From Choristocarpus tenellus KU-1152 (lineage: Eukaryota; Phaeophyceae): a stretch of 28,737 bases of DNA. A program made the position numbers and the translations under genes. Positions 16,089 to 27,939 of the stretch are shown piece after piece. A model generated the notes under the pieces. It was given only the letters and a program-made list of their open reading frames with translations, made no database searches and had not been told where the DNA came from. The stretch's first letter is position 1. The number at the start of each line of letters is the position of its first letter. The stretch spans positions 1 through 28,737 of the forward strand of contig CAXNAD020000119.1 in the NCBI GenBank assembly GCA_964200185.2, given 5' to 3'.

Positions 16089-19000
16089 ATGACTATGGAG
16101 GTCGAAGATATGCAGACTGTACCCCAGCAGATGATGCCAACCATGTTATGCTGCATGTGCTCCACTCCGATCGCACCCAATCCCACCAGTATGTGCGTTC
16201 AGTGCATCAGGACTCAGGTCGATATAACGGAGGGTGTGGCAACTAATCTGACTATTCATGAGTGCCGTGGTTGCAAACGCTATCTGCGCCCACCCTGGGT
16301 TGAAGCCAAACTCGAGTCGCGCGAGCTCATGGCCCTGTGTCTTCGCAAGGTGACGAAGGCTCTCCTGTTAATTCTCTGTCGTGCATTGGTCTATGTTTCA
16401 TTTTTTATGTTTTCAGTAAGGATGCTGTTGGCTGTTCCAAACCACAACCAGCGTTCGTACCAAGTACATTATGGTGTTTTTTTGTCCCCCTATTCTGGCT
16501 CTAGTGTTTATACCGAAACCACCCCCTGGTTTATTCATATGTGATAGTGTACACCTGTCAGGTAATAGGCCTCAAGAAGGTCAAACTGGTTGACGCCGCC
16601 TGGATCTGGACTGAGCCTCACTCGAGGCGCCTAAAGCTGAAATTGACGGTTCAGAAGGAGGTTGGAAACGGCGCGGTTCTTCAGCAGGTCATGGGTGTTA
16701 CCTTTGTTGTACGAAATCAGCAGTGCACGGACTGCGCGGCAGCCTTCACTGATAGTACATGGAAGGCTGTTGTTCAAGTGCGTCAGCGGGTAGACCACAA
16801 GCGAACCTTCTTTTACTTGGAGCAATTGATCCTCAAGCACAACGCACACTCACAGTGCACAAACATTCAGGTGCGTGTGTGTGTGTGCAGCTCACCTAGC
16901 TTTTTTATTTAATGCTATTTTGCTGTAGGCAATCAGTCTGTAATCTTGAAGGTCGTACTATAAATATATATATATTCTACTACTAGAGTTTCGTGGTGTA
17001 GAAGCTTGCATCCATCTAAAAAGGAAAGAACAGGTAGAGGTGATTTTGATGACATAGCCGTTGATGATGCCTCATACCCATTTGTGTCGATATTTTGGTC
17101 TTCTGTTGTTTCTTTGATTAAGTTCTTTTGTTGCCATCACTGGGACACCGGGCTCTGCATAGGCGTTGCCCCTTGAATCCGTGCATGCACGACCCAAAAT
17201 GGGTTGCTGCATGCGTTTGGCGAGGGGTGTCATCAGGTCCGAAGAACAAATATCCCCAAGGAGGGTAGCCAGTTTTATAACCCAACCTCGCCTCCATTTG
17301 CTACTTCAATGCCCAAGCGGAGATGTGTGTGGTATGACCTGTCGGCTGGTACACTAGCACGTTTCCACTCCTGTATGCAGTAGTTTTTTCTTTCTCGGTT
17401 GTGTAATGGTTGTAATAAGGTCTACATCCTTTTTTGCTTTTGAAGTTGTATAGTTTTGTTTTATTATTGTTCTCTCTATCTACACCCTGAGTCCTGGGAA
17501 ATGTACACAGGTTTGGATTGTGTCTCCTTGTTTTTGTTGACTCCTCCTGCCACAGTGCCATTTCGCATGCAGGAGTTGTTCCACTATGGTACATCCTTGA
17601 TCCCTTTTTCCCCTTGCACCCAAGTTCTTTTCTGACCACCATTTCACCTCCCCATTCCCACTTACCTCTCATTCTGTTTCCTTGTTTTCATCTTATCAAA
17701 ACAATGTACCAAAGACGTTCCGGGATGGTATGGACTTCTACTTCTCCGAGCGAAACCATGCCGCACGCTTCACAGACTTCTTGGAAGGCGTGGTCCCCTG
17801 TCGCACCAAGCACAGCAAGAAACTTGTCTCCGCAGATAACCACTCCAATGTATTCAACTTCCACTACACAAATCTGGTGACGCTGGTCCCGGTCTGCAAG
17901 GACGACTTGGTCCTTTTGCCACGTCGCCTTGCTGATAGTCTTGGCAACATCCCACGCCTTGTGATTGCTCAACGTATATCAAGTGCTGTAAATTTTGTGG
18001 ATCCGTTGACGGCACAAACAGCTGAGGTGACAGAGGAGAAGTACTGGAGGAGTGAGTTCCCTAGTCTCCTCAGCAGCACACGTCTCACAGTGTATGTGGT
18101 GCTGGGAACTGAGCCCTTGCCGGACAATCCACGACCTGGGATGCCTGCGCGACGACGGATCAGGAAGGCGAGGCTTGCGGAGGTGAGGTGTGGTGAGGAA
18201 GTTTTGGTGTGAAGTGTTTTTTTAATGAGGTAGTGATGTTTCTTTTTTTTGATGGGTCTCTCACTGAACGACAATATTGTTAAGGTGTATTGTAGGAAGG
18301 CGGGGTGTGTTGCGTGTGATAGAGTTATCGTTCAAACTTCTGCTATTGACCTTACACGTCTAGTTGACTCTGGGTCTGGAGGTAGTAGTGCAGCTTGCAG
18401 GTTTTCACGGGCAGCAAGTTGGGTCTGTCCTCTCCTGTCTTCATAATTGACAGCAATCGACCACCCTTTGCCCATACCAGTGGTTATCGTAGCACCTATT
18501 GCATTACAAATTACTCTCCATCCTGACCTGCTCTTTCCCCTTCCCCCCCCAACAATGTATGTGAAAGGTGGAGCTGGCACGTGATGATGACCTTGGAAAA
18601 AATGACATTCGGTTTACTGCAGTAACACACCTCGGACACCTCTTGCGCGCGGGGGACTCAGTTATGGGGTATGATATGTCGGCAGTAAACCTACCCAGTG
18701 GTGAGGGTGACAGCCTCTTGTCCAGCATGCCAGATGTGATCCTTGTTCGGAAGGTGTACCCACGAAATACCACCAGTGGAGACAACAATAGTGGTGATGG
18801 GGTAGGTACAGGGGGTGGGGAGAAGCGGCAGTGGAAACTGCGTGAGCTAGAGAAGGATGAAAGCGGAATGGGAGGGGGAGGGGCGTTTGCCGGAAGGGAA
18901 GAAGCGATGGTGGAGCAGGACTATGAGAGGTTCCTCCAACAGCTTGAAGGAGATAAAGAAATGCGTAGACAGGTTAATATCTACAAAGCTGGCCCGGTGG

Positions 19001-19257
19001 CGGTAAGAGGTAGAAGAGGAACGACAAGCGTTGGTACAGGAGAGGGTGGTGAAGGTCTTGGGGTCGGTGCAGAGGGAGATGGGATGGTTGATGGTGACGA
19101 GGCAGATGAGGAGGAAATCCGATTAGAGGAGCTCTTGGATGAGTTGACCCTGGACGATGCAGAGACTGGTCCTGATGAAGTGGTGATGGGGTCAGCACCG
19201 ACTCTTAACATTGAGGCGCTAGAGTTGGAAGCAGTGCAGGATAAAGTGCTTGAATGA
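16089..19257 (+). CDS. NMD3: NMD3, 60S ribosomal subunit nuclear export adaptor, 4 exons
   Basis: Exons: 16089-16349, 16562-16870, 17715-18182, 18568-19257. All three introns are phase 0 and the protein is 575 residues; human NMD3 is about 500. NMD3 binds the pre-60S particle and CRM1 to carry the subunit out of the nucleus. The N-terminal zinc region has four CxxC pairs at 21-24, 36-39, 59-62 and 142-145. Core family blocks follow: KLVDAAWIWTEPHSRRLK, AVVQVRQRVDHKRTFFYLEQ, FRDGMDFYFSERNHA, HSNVFNFHYTN, ADSLGNIPRLVI and THLGHLLRAGDSVMGYD. The C-terminal tail is rich in Gly and acidic residues, with a leucine-rich export signal IRLEELLDELTLDD from residue 530, at the position of the human signal. 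The extra length is mostly this Gly/Asp/Glu tail. An earlier reading frame at 16541 starts inside intron 1 and is not the true start. Two ATGs stand at codons 1 and 3; either could initiate. Confidence 0.95.
16871..16985 (+). repeat. GT and TA microsatellites at the start of NMD3 intron 2
   Basis: The intron begins GTGCGTGTGTGTGTGTG, so a GT microsatellite overlaps the splice donor. A short ATATATATAT run follows near 16962-16975. Both are simple repeats. Confidence 0.75.
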
Positions 19258-22200
19258 AGAATTGATTGTGTTTTTCAATCATAGAGGCCTTTTATTCTGG
19301 TGCCGACTTTTAGGGGGAGAGGGTGGTGTGGTGCCCACTCTTCTTTCCAGCAGCAGCGGTGGTGTTTGTGGGGAGATTGATGGTGGTGCTCCTGAGGACC
19401 TGAAGGTCGTCTGTGCTAATAGTTTTGATGCTCTTGCTGTGGTGTGTTGCGCACTTTCTGGAAAGTCAACAGGTGCATGCAGTACCTACGTGTGTCTTGG
19501 CGCAGAGTTTGATGTGTATAGGTGGGCGTTTGCTATTTTTTTATCTTTGTCAGGCGTTGGGTAGACAAGAGTGTTGTGTGTTTTGAGCTGAAAGTGTCAA
19601 AGCTCAGCATCTAGGTTTAGTAAATTTGGTGCGGTCAAGAAGGACTGCGTGTGTGTTTGTGTGTGCCACAGTTATGAAATGTGTATATAGAGAGATTTAA
19701 CAAGACCCTAATCCTTCCAAGTACATTTTTATGGTCCTTAGTGCCATTGCCCCTGCTGAAACATTGTAGTTTGTGTGATGGCGTTCCACTGCCTGCCATG
19801 TCTGTGAGGATTTCTTGTGAAAAGATTTGTCATTTCACATTTAACATCCTATAGCCAATATACATGCTGATTATTTCTCATTTGGGGGGGAGGGTTTCAC
19901 AGGAAGTTGCTACCCTACTGGTGTTTAAATATGTTTATATTTATATAGTTGTGGTTTAGTTGGACAGGATAGCATAACTTCGCTAGAAATGTACCTGTTG
20001 AATTTGTTGTGTACCATCAGTGGTAAATACAATGTCGCACTGAGTTCCCAAAGTTTGATTTCTTGATTAACAGGAACCAGAAGTTTCCTGTACTCGACTG
20101 CTTAATTGAAATATAGGGTTGATATTTTTGTTGTTGCCCAGAACATAACCAATGTGCAAATTGTAAAAAACATTGCAGAGTCAAATTCAACTTCAACTGA
20201 TCTTTTCAAAATGTGATGCTCCAAACAATATGCATACTCACTAAAAAATTCTGGTTGAACAGTCCAATATTGATAGTTTCCTCAATCTTGTGTTGATCAG
20301 TCTCCTTGTGCACGTCATAGCGATATTGTGAAGGTAAAAAATGGAAGTGACTGGGGGCTCTAGGACGGGTATATTCAGGCATTCCTTAACATTGAACATT
20401 ACAACACCCAATTGGTAGACATTATAGGTAGGTGATACCTTCAGCCATCAAAATGGAATAAAGTGCTTCTAACATTCATTGTACATGTATTGTACTATTA
20501 ACAGTCCCTCTTGTATTTTAAGACACTAAAACGAACATATTATCTCATCTCTCTGTTGAATAGTCCATCCCCCGCCGTCATGATAATTGCTGGAGTCGAA
20601 CATGAAACATTTATTCTCTCGAGTAATAGTTTACCAGAAGTGGCCACATCAAAGGAAGCTTGCAGCCATTGCGGGCAGCACTTGACGTTTCCACAACAAT
20701 GGTACCTTAGAAGTCTGTGCAGAGTAATAATATACTCCTGTAGTTGTACAAGTTATTCCTCAGATATAAGTGGCCGGAAGAGCAAGGCATGATTGTCTTG
20801 AGCTAAGAGCACATCACACACGACATGCTCTGATCACATCTAGTGACTCTTCTGGAGGATAGTCACCGCCAATCAATACTACTGCGATCTGTGAGAAGAA
20901 CACCTTGCTACATAGTACTGGAATAATACAAACGTCTTACATGCTTCCAAGTACTCGAGAACTATCACATACATACAAATTAACCGTACTGCTCTGATTC
21001 ACTCCAATAATACAATCAAGTCTTTCTTTCGAGAGTGTGATATATGGAGCTTGCTCTTTTGAGTTTTTTTTGTACAAAGTTGGATGATAGTACGTCAAAC
21101 TGCAATGGAAATATTTGTCTCGTTTTCTCCACATGCTCTGAAAGCACCAACACAATTAATTATCTCTGCAGATGAAATATATTACTACTTCTAGTAGGGA
21201 GTGAGTGTGCCGCTTTCTAATAACGCTATCATGATATCTGTTTTCAAATCTGCTGCTCAAACTGTCAGCTTGTATCAACTGCTGGTGGAGCAAAATATGA
21301 ATTTATAGTTAGTTGTAGGGATGTGAAATATTTCTCTTCTACTTCTAGTACGAAAAGCTACTCTGCGTTCTTGAGGTGGGAGTGTTGAAGGACTTACTCC
21401 TACAGAATTGAATGCCCCTTATGTATATAATACAATAATATGTATTTATGTACTCTAATTGAACAATAAAGGCTACGGTGTTACATAGTACAAACTACTC
21501 TGGAGTACTTCCACATTGTACGTAAGATGTATGCCGCGTGATTTTAGTCATTTTTTGAAATGAAAGGGAACTCACCCCTTATCCAACCCCTGTATGTAGA
21601 TCATCATCACTACTTGCAGGTGACAAATGTGCCAACTTCGTAACTAACCTCAAAGCGTTCTTTTTGGTGTCTTCCTTGCTCTTTCTAGAAAGGTGACCAA
21701 CCGATCCATTCAACTTCCTTAGCCCTTCTTGTACGTCGGATTATTTTTTGCTGGGACGTCACTGTGTTATCGTTGAGTAATTTTATACCTAGTATTTACT
21801 ATATCAATTCGAGAAACAAAAGAAGAGCCTACGACCATGCCTCCTCCCACCCTCGAAGCACACGAGCAAGACAAGAGTACTCGATAAAAAAAAATTATGG
21901 CCTATTAGTATTGTATAACTATACACATTATTATCACACTTTTGGGGTCTGAGTTAAACGGACACGTGCTCAGAAAAGCAGTACAAAAAGGGAAGAGAAA
22001 GGTAACAAAGGAACAATAAATAGGTCCTCTCATCGAAATTAAAATACAAGCGCAAGAATAGAGACTAGAAATGATAAGAAAATCAAGAACGAAAACAAAA
22101 TACTCAAGGTATGTCAAGGACAAGGGTCCATACCAAAAGAAGCCCTTATTGGTAGCATACAGATGACTCTGTAACAAAACTACCATACACGTTCCCCGGG

Positions 22201-22962
22201 TACAAAGGCCTACCAAGAAACATCCATCCTTCATCAGAGAATCTTCCAAGCATGGTGTAGTGCTACACAAAGGATGAAGAAAAGATATGAAATGAGGGGA
22301 AGAAAAAAAAGCTCTGAGGATACCTACCATCTAAAGCTGCAACAGCAATGAGTCGTTCTAACTGTGGGATATGCAGACCTTGGTAATTTTTTGGAGTTGT
22401 TTGACTTCCTTAACCCCTGTGCCGTACACCCTATTTCAAGCACAATAGAAGCCGCTAAAAACGACTGTGTTACTTCAGAAGAGGGACTGACAAAATAAAT
22501 TCCCACAATCGAACAACGAACCATTTCAAAATGTACAAAAATAAATGTTTTCTGGCCATATCTAGGGAACCTTACAATGCAACTCTGTATACCTCTCGGT
22601 TAGTATGATTCAAAAATAGTAATATTTCTTGGGGCTGAATCACATATTGAGTGCCTCAATACCTCAACACACCCCCATCCCTGGACATCCCATTCAAATC
22701 TATGGTTGTCTACACTATTGACTTGCCCCTGCCTCTACACAACGTTTTGGACACAATTACATTTATATACGTGCGCAGTAGATGACATCCCAACTCTCAT
22801 GGCCACTACAGCCTGATCAATCTTGTGTCACTGCTAATTTTTTAATATATATATTTGTGCTGGTGTTGCTATATTTATTTCTTCATAATTTATTAACTGA
22901 TACCTGTGCAATTTATGTTTGTTCCACACTCTTCACCTTCGAAACTTCCTAACATCAACAAG
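19258..22962. other. NMD3 3' flank and gene-poor sequence
   Basis: This is 3.7 kb of AT-rich sequence. The first part must contain the NMD3 3' UTR, but no AATAAA lies near the stop; the first I found is at about 20457. Frames are short and overlapping. One minus-strand segment at about 22402-22331 looks exon-like: an acceptor ending ACCAAG, then a frame reading LHIPQLERLIAVAALD, then donor GTAGGT. I could not extend it in phase into a neighbour. Nothing else is supported. Confidence 0.35.
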
Positions 22963-23016
22963 CACCCCCCCTCCACCCCCCCCATCCCTCCCCCACCCCC
23001 TCCCCCTCCCCCTATC
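22963..23016. repeat. Homopyrimidine tract, G-rich on the minus strand
   Basis: About 50 bp of nearly uninterrupted C with scattered T and A. On the minus strand it gives at least five runs of four or more G separated by one to three bases, the classical pattern of a G-quadruplex. It may simply be low-complexity drift. Confidence 0.75.
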
Positions 23017-23509
23017 TCTCAATGTCCCCCTACTCTGACATAATTCCATAATCTCTGTCTGATGATATACTATATATCCTTGTGCGATTTTTTATTATAC
23101 ACATTTTCAATTTATATTCTGTTTACGACCATCCTCTCCCTTCCCCCTCGACCTTTCTTCCCGTGACCTTCCACTCCATCCATGCCTGTCAGTGTCTACA
23201 TAGTTGTCCCACCTCTGCCTTCACCCTTTCTTGTGGACGTACATTGGCGTGCTTGCTCAGCAGATGCGCCCTTCAACTTCATCAACCACTACAGGCTATG
23301 TGGCCTTTCAAGAATTGATCCCTGTAAAAAAAATTAAATCACATCAGCCGTTGGACTAAATCATCCATATTCTCATTGTCTGGTAAGAGGCCCTGGTACT
23401 TATGTTGATGCTACTCAATAATCTTCGTTGCAAGTTTTTCGGCTCAATTTTAAACTAAGTAATCAATGGATACCACTCACACACCTTCACAACCCACTCC
23501 AAGCCCACC

Positions 23510-24063
23510 CTATGCTGACGATGCCTGAAATTCTCTGGCTGGTGTTATGGCGTGTATAATGTCTCCAGGAAATCTTACTGATTCTCTCATCAAATGTCTT
23601 TTTCTGAGAACACTAATCGTGCCTCCCTCAACCCAAAGCATTATGAGGTTAGGGACGTGTCCGTTTGGGGTCATCAATCCAAGGTTGCGATTTTGATAAA
23701 TTTTGAATGTGGTGCTTTTTAGCAAGTATCAATGTCCTTGCTCCAGACACAACTTTCATAGTCGTACATATTTTAGGTAACTGTGTCCATACAGAACACC
23801 GAACAAGGGCAAAAAAAAAACGTGGAGTCAAGTCCCGAACGGACAAACAGTGCAAAACTCCTACCCTCTTTAAATGCTTTGACTCCTCCCTTCCCTACGT
23901 ACTCTCCTTTCTTTCGACCGAAAGCTCCATCTAGTTCTGTGATTATCTGTGCTGTCATCCGACCTTTGCCACAGTCCTTTCTCGTGTTCAAATCGTCTTC
24001 ACCATGCCTCTTTAGCAGATGCTGCCTCCAATTTGATCTAACTCTACAATCTTCATTACACTT
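23510..24063 (-). pseudogene. Open frame interrupted by a foldback element, unidentified
   Basis: On the minus strand a frame is open from just after TAA at 24066-24064 down to the element at 23885. Past the element a second open frame runs to TAG at 23510. Removing the element and one 4-bp target copy (263 bp) joins the two in frame as ...VGKGG/TISVLRKRH..., giving 97 codons. The sequence looks protein-like (TAQIITELDGAFGRKKGEY; GDIIHAITPAREF), but I recognise no family. A chance frame of this length is possible: a longer frame on the opposite strand (23783-24265) overlaps it. An exon upstream could join at an AG near 24045 or 24061. Confidence 0.25.
23627..23885 (+). mobile_element. MITE-like foldback element, copy 1 (259 bp)
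   Basis: Its right end, CTACCCTCTTTAAATGCTTTGACTC, matches the right ends of the other copies. Interior blocks GCGATTTTGATAAATTTTG and CCAGACACAACTTTCATA are also shared in order. The left inverted repeat is decayed. CTCC at 23623-23626 and 23886-23889 forms a 4-bp target duplication (CTCCC, 5 bp, if the boundary is shifted by one base). There is no coding capacity, so any mobility depended on an outside transposase. This is the most diverged of the three full copies. Confidence 0.7.
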
Positions 24064-25254
24064 TTACAAGTGGAGTATCTTTTTTTGTGGTTATGTAGTT
24101 TCAAAGATGTTTGAAATTATTTTTAAACTACTTCGTATCTATATACTTTATATGTTTCCACAGCAAGAAAATAGAGGTATTCCTAATAAAGGCGAAATGC
24201 CAAAATATGCTCAAGCTAACATCCTTTTTGTGTATGTACTTGTCCACACACACAAGACAAAGTAGAATTTTGTAGGCGCGTGCAAACGGTGTTGATGACA
24301 CAAGAAAGACTCAACAATTTGTAAAAGAAAAACATATGTAGTATAATAGCGAGAATCGATGTGACTGATACTACTTGGAGTCACTAATCATTCTAGAAAA
24401 TAAAGCAATTATCCAACCATCTCACCTACTTCCATCAACACATTCGCCAAAACACCCCCCCTAGATAACCGTAAACTTAATCAATAACTGTACCTATGGT
24501 CGACACACCTCTGGCTTTACCTTTTCCTTACGAGCGCATGCACATCAATGCGAGCATGCTCCAAACCAAGAGAGGGGATCGACTCGTTGGTCTGTAGAGC
24601 AAAAAGGACATTGACCTCTCGATTTCAATGGTGTAGGTGGTATGCTTTCATATTTTCTCCCTTCTACTGGGAATCTACATACTAGATTGAGTGACAGCCA
24701 CCCCAAATTCTTCCCTCCCCTCTTCTCTCCATTCACCTATCAACCAATACATCACACCAGATCATACTACGCTTCATCAACAAGTCTCCGCATGGTCCAC
24801 CTACCTCTGTCTTCAAACTGCTACCTTCATGACCAACTAAAAATATTGTGCGTATACTACCTCCCAGGGCCCAACACGGGATTGCTTCATCAGTCAGGAT
24901 AATAGAAAAATGAATATTCTGATTTTCAATTCCCAAATTCGAGGATCATATATCTAAGAGAAATGACTAAGAAAAGTCATAAGAGATTAGGGTCTTGTTT
25001 TAGTAAGGAGACTCTTTGACCATTTTTCCAGATAATGATACGCGTATCCTGTAAGAGTTTAGGGGAAAGCAATGCAAATAAACTAACTTCAAATAAGGAA
25101 TTCACAAACGTTGATAATGCATGCGGTGTTGGTACCAAAAAAATCCATCTATGATTCAAAGCAAACAAAATAAACTCAAATCAACATCGAAGTACATCAC
25201 CTCAGTGCAACCAGTCAACGATGACTTATCCTAGATATAAAAATATTAAAGAAA
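23890..25254. other. Gene-poor spacer before the tandem array
   Basis: AT-rich sequence with only short, overlapping frames. Apart from the upstream part of the interrupted frame at its left edge, I see no exon, RNA gene or repeat family in it. Confidence 0.4.
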
Positions 25255-25674
25255 AAAACAGTACATCTACAAACCACAACAGCTTCCCTCCGGCTGGCAA
25301 CCAAAGGTCAGCTCCATGGCATACTCGTTGATGGTGTGTTATGGTGCCCCAGAGATACAAGTCACATGCGAGTGTTGCATGCCCAGGGCCCCTTCTCTTG
25401 CATCCTTGTGATCTCAACTGGTTCCCAAGAGAATCCTCAGCAGATGCCGCCCCCGAATCCGTCTACCACCGCTGCATACAGCCTACCGCCTTATCTTTGT
25501 GCCATTCACTCAAGAATCTTGCTGTCCCTCCCAGGGCTTGGCACATGATTGGCTGGTCAGTCTAACGTATGGTTGGTGCCACACTTTCGATTTTCCATTT
25601 CGTGAGTAAAGTTGTTAGTTGTAAGAATAGGGTAATGATGTTCACGGTGTGTTTCGTCTGATTATTTGAACATC

Positions 25675-25733
25675 AGAGTCTCTCAGTCTCTCAGTCTCTC
25701 AGTCTCTCAGTGTCTGAGTCCGAGTCTCAAGGG
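25675..25733 (+). repeat. 8-bp microsatellite (AGTCTCTC/AGTCTCTG) inside the array monomer
   Basis: The monomer at 25541 carries about five copies of AGTCTCTC followed by degenerate GAGTCTC steps. The same spot in later monomers (near 26152, 26614, 27335, 28065 and 28535) holds two to six copies of GAGTCTCT. In the monomers near 27350 and 28085 a CCGTTTCGG or TGTTTCGG interruption splits the run. Copy number differs in each monomer and explains part of the length variation. Confidence 0.85.
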
Positions 25734-26893
25734 GTACATACGCCACTCGGATGGCTCGCGTGCGGTTGGCAACCCAAGGCTGGCTCCATGGCATACTTAT
25801 TGACGGTGCACTATGGTGTCCCGGAGATACAAGCCACGGGCGAAAATTTCATGCCCATGACCCCTTCTCTTGCATCCTTGCGATCTCAACTGGTTCCCAA
25901 GAGAGTCTTCAGTGGGGACACTGCCCCTGAATCCACCTACCACCACTATATACAGCCTGCCACCTTACCTTTGTGCCATTCACTCAAGAGTCTTGCTGTC
26001 CCTCCCTAGGCCTGGCACATGATTGGCTGGTCAGTCTAGTGTATGGTTGGTGCCGCACTTTCGATTTTCCATTTCGTGAAAGTTAATAGCTGTAAAAGCA
26101 GCAAGTGTATTGATGCCCACGGTGTGGTTCGTCTGATTATCTGAACATCAGAGTCTCTGAGTTTCTCAGTATCTGAGTCTGAGTCTCAAGCGTTGCATAT
26201 GCCGCTTGGATCGCTCGCGTGCGGTTGGCAACCCAAGGTCGGCTCCATGGCATACTTGTTGACGGTGCGCTATGGTGCCCCGGAGATACACGGCCCAGAC
26301 GAGTATTACATGCCCAGGGCCCTTTTCTTCCATCCTCGCGATCTCAGCTGGTTCCCAAGAGAGTGCTGCTCAGCAGACGTCACCCCTGAATCCATCTACC
26401 ACCACTACATACAGCCTGCCGCCTTACCTTTGTGCCATTGACTCAAGAGTCTTGCTGTCCCTCCCTGGGCTTAGCACATGATTGGCTGGTCAGTCTAGTG
26501 TATGGTTGTTGCGGCACATTCAATTTTCCATTTCGTGAGTGGAAGTTGTTAGCTGTAAGAGTAGCGAGTGTATTGATGTCCACAGTGTGGTTCGTCTGAT
26601 TATCTGAACATTAGAGTCTCTGAGTCTCTGAATCTCGAGGGGTACATATGCCACTCGGATGGCTCGTGTGCGGTTAACCTTGGCAACCCAAGGCCGGCTA
26701 CCTGACATACTTGTCGATGGTAGGCTATGGTGCCCCGGAGATACAAACCTCGAGCGAGCGTTGCATGCCCAGGGCCCCTTCTCTTGCATCGTTGCAATCT
26801 CAGCTAGTTCCCAAGGGAGTCCTCAGCAGACGCAGCCCCCGAATCCATCTACCACCGCTACATACAGCCTGCCGCCTTACCTTTGTGCCATTT

Positions 26894-27150
26894 GAGTCAA
26901 AGTGTCTTAGAGGGTAGAGCCGCGTCCATTTGGGACCAAAATTCAATGTTCCGATTTTGGTGTAATTTTGATTATCGCTTTTGTTATGAAGTGCCAATAT
27001 ACCTGTTCCGGAGACACCCTTTCATAACGTATACATTTTACCTATTCCGAAACATATCGAAGTAGGAAAATGTCATAAAACACCTGTGGGAAGCCAAGCC
27101 CCAAACGGACAAACAGGGAAAAATTCGTACCCTCTAAGATACTTCCACTC
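26894..27150 (+). mobile_element. MITE-like foldback element, copy 2 (257 bp), inside array monomer
   Basis: Terminal inverted repeats are GAGTCAAAGTGTCTTAGAGG at the left and, on the other strand, GAGTGGAAGTATCTTAGAGG at the right; similarity continues inward to CGTCCATTTGGG / TGTCCGTTTGGGG. Flanks are ATTT (26890-26893) and ATTC (27151-27154). Uninterrupted monomers read GTGCCATTSACTCAAG at this point, so the element entered at ATT with a 3-4-bp duplication, one base having changed. It has no open frame of note. Confidence 0.88.
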
Positions 27151-27683
27151 ATTCACTCAAGAAGAGTCTTGCTCCCTCCGTATTATGCCTGGCACATGAT
27201 TGGCTGGTCAGTCTAGTGTATGCTTGGTACGGAACTTTCGATTTTCCATTTCGTGAGTGGAAGTTGTTAGCTGTAAGAGTAGCGAGTGTATTGATGTTCA
27301 CGTTGTGGTTCGTCTGATTATCTGAACATCAGAGTCTCCAAGTCTCCGAGTCTCTCTGTTTCGGAGTCTCTGAGTCTGAAGGGGTACATACTCTGCTCGG
27401 ATCACTCGTGTGCGGTTGGCCGCCCAAGGCCGGATCCCTGACATACTTGTTGGCGGTGCACTATGATGCCCCGGAGATACACGCCACAGGCGAGTGTTGG
27501 ATGCCCATGGCCCCTTCTCTTGCATCCTTGCGATCCCAGCTGGTTTCCAAGAGAGTATTCAGTGGACACTGCCCCCGAATCCATCTACCACCGCTACATA
27601 CAGCCCGCCACCTTACCTTTGTGCCATTGACTCTAGAGTCTTGCTCTCCATCCCTATGCCTGGCACATGATTGGCTGGTCAGT

Positions 27684-27939
27684 GAGTGAAAGTATGTTAG
27701 AGGGTACGAGTTTTGCCCTGTTTGTCCATTTGGGGCTTGGCTTCTATCGGCGTTTCTTAAGACATTTTCCTAGTGCAAAATATTTCGAGTCAAAAAATGT
27801 ATACGTTATAAAAAGGTGTGTCCGGAGCAAGGATACTAACACTTCCTAACAAACGCAATAGCTAAATTACATCAAAATCGCAGCATTGGATTTTGGCCGC
27901 CAAATGGACGCAGCTCTACCCTCGAAGATACTTTGGCTC
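27684..27939 (-). mobile_element. MITE-like foldback element, copy 3 (256 bp), inverted, inside array monomer
   Basis: The left end GAGTGAAAGTATGTTAGAGG and, on the other strand, the right end GAGCCAAAGTATCTTCGAGG form the inverted repeat. The interior matches copy 2 in reverse complement along its whole length. An exact CAGT duplication flanks it (27680-27683 and 27940-27943). Intact monomers read GGCTGGTCAGTCTAGTGTAT here with a single CAGT, which proves the insertion point. Confidence 0.9.

Noticed and set aside
23783-24265. 160-codon plus-strand frame
   Set aside because: It begins inside a foldback element, has low-complexity Ser/Pro/Phe content and resembles no family.
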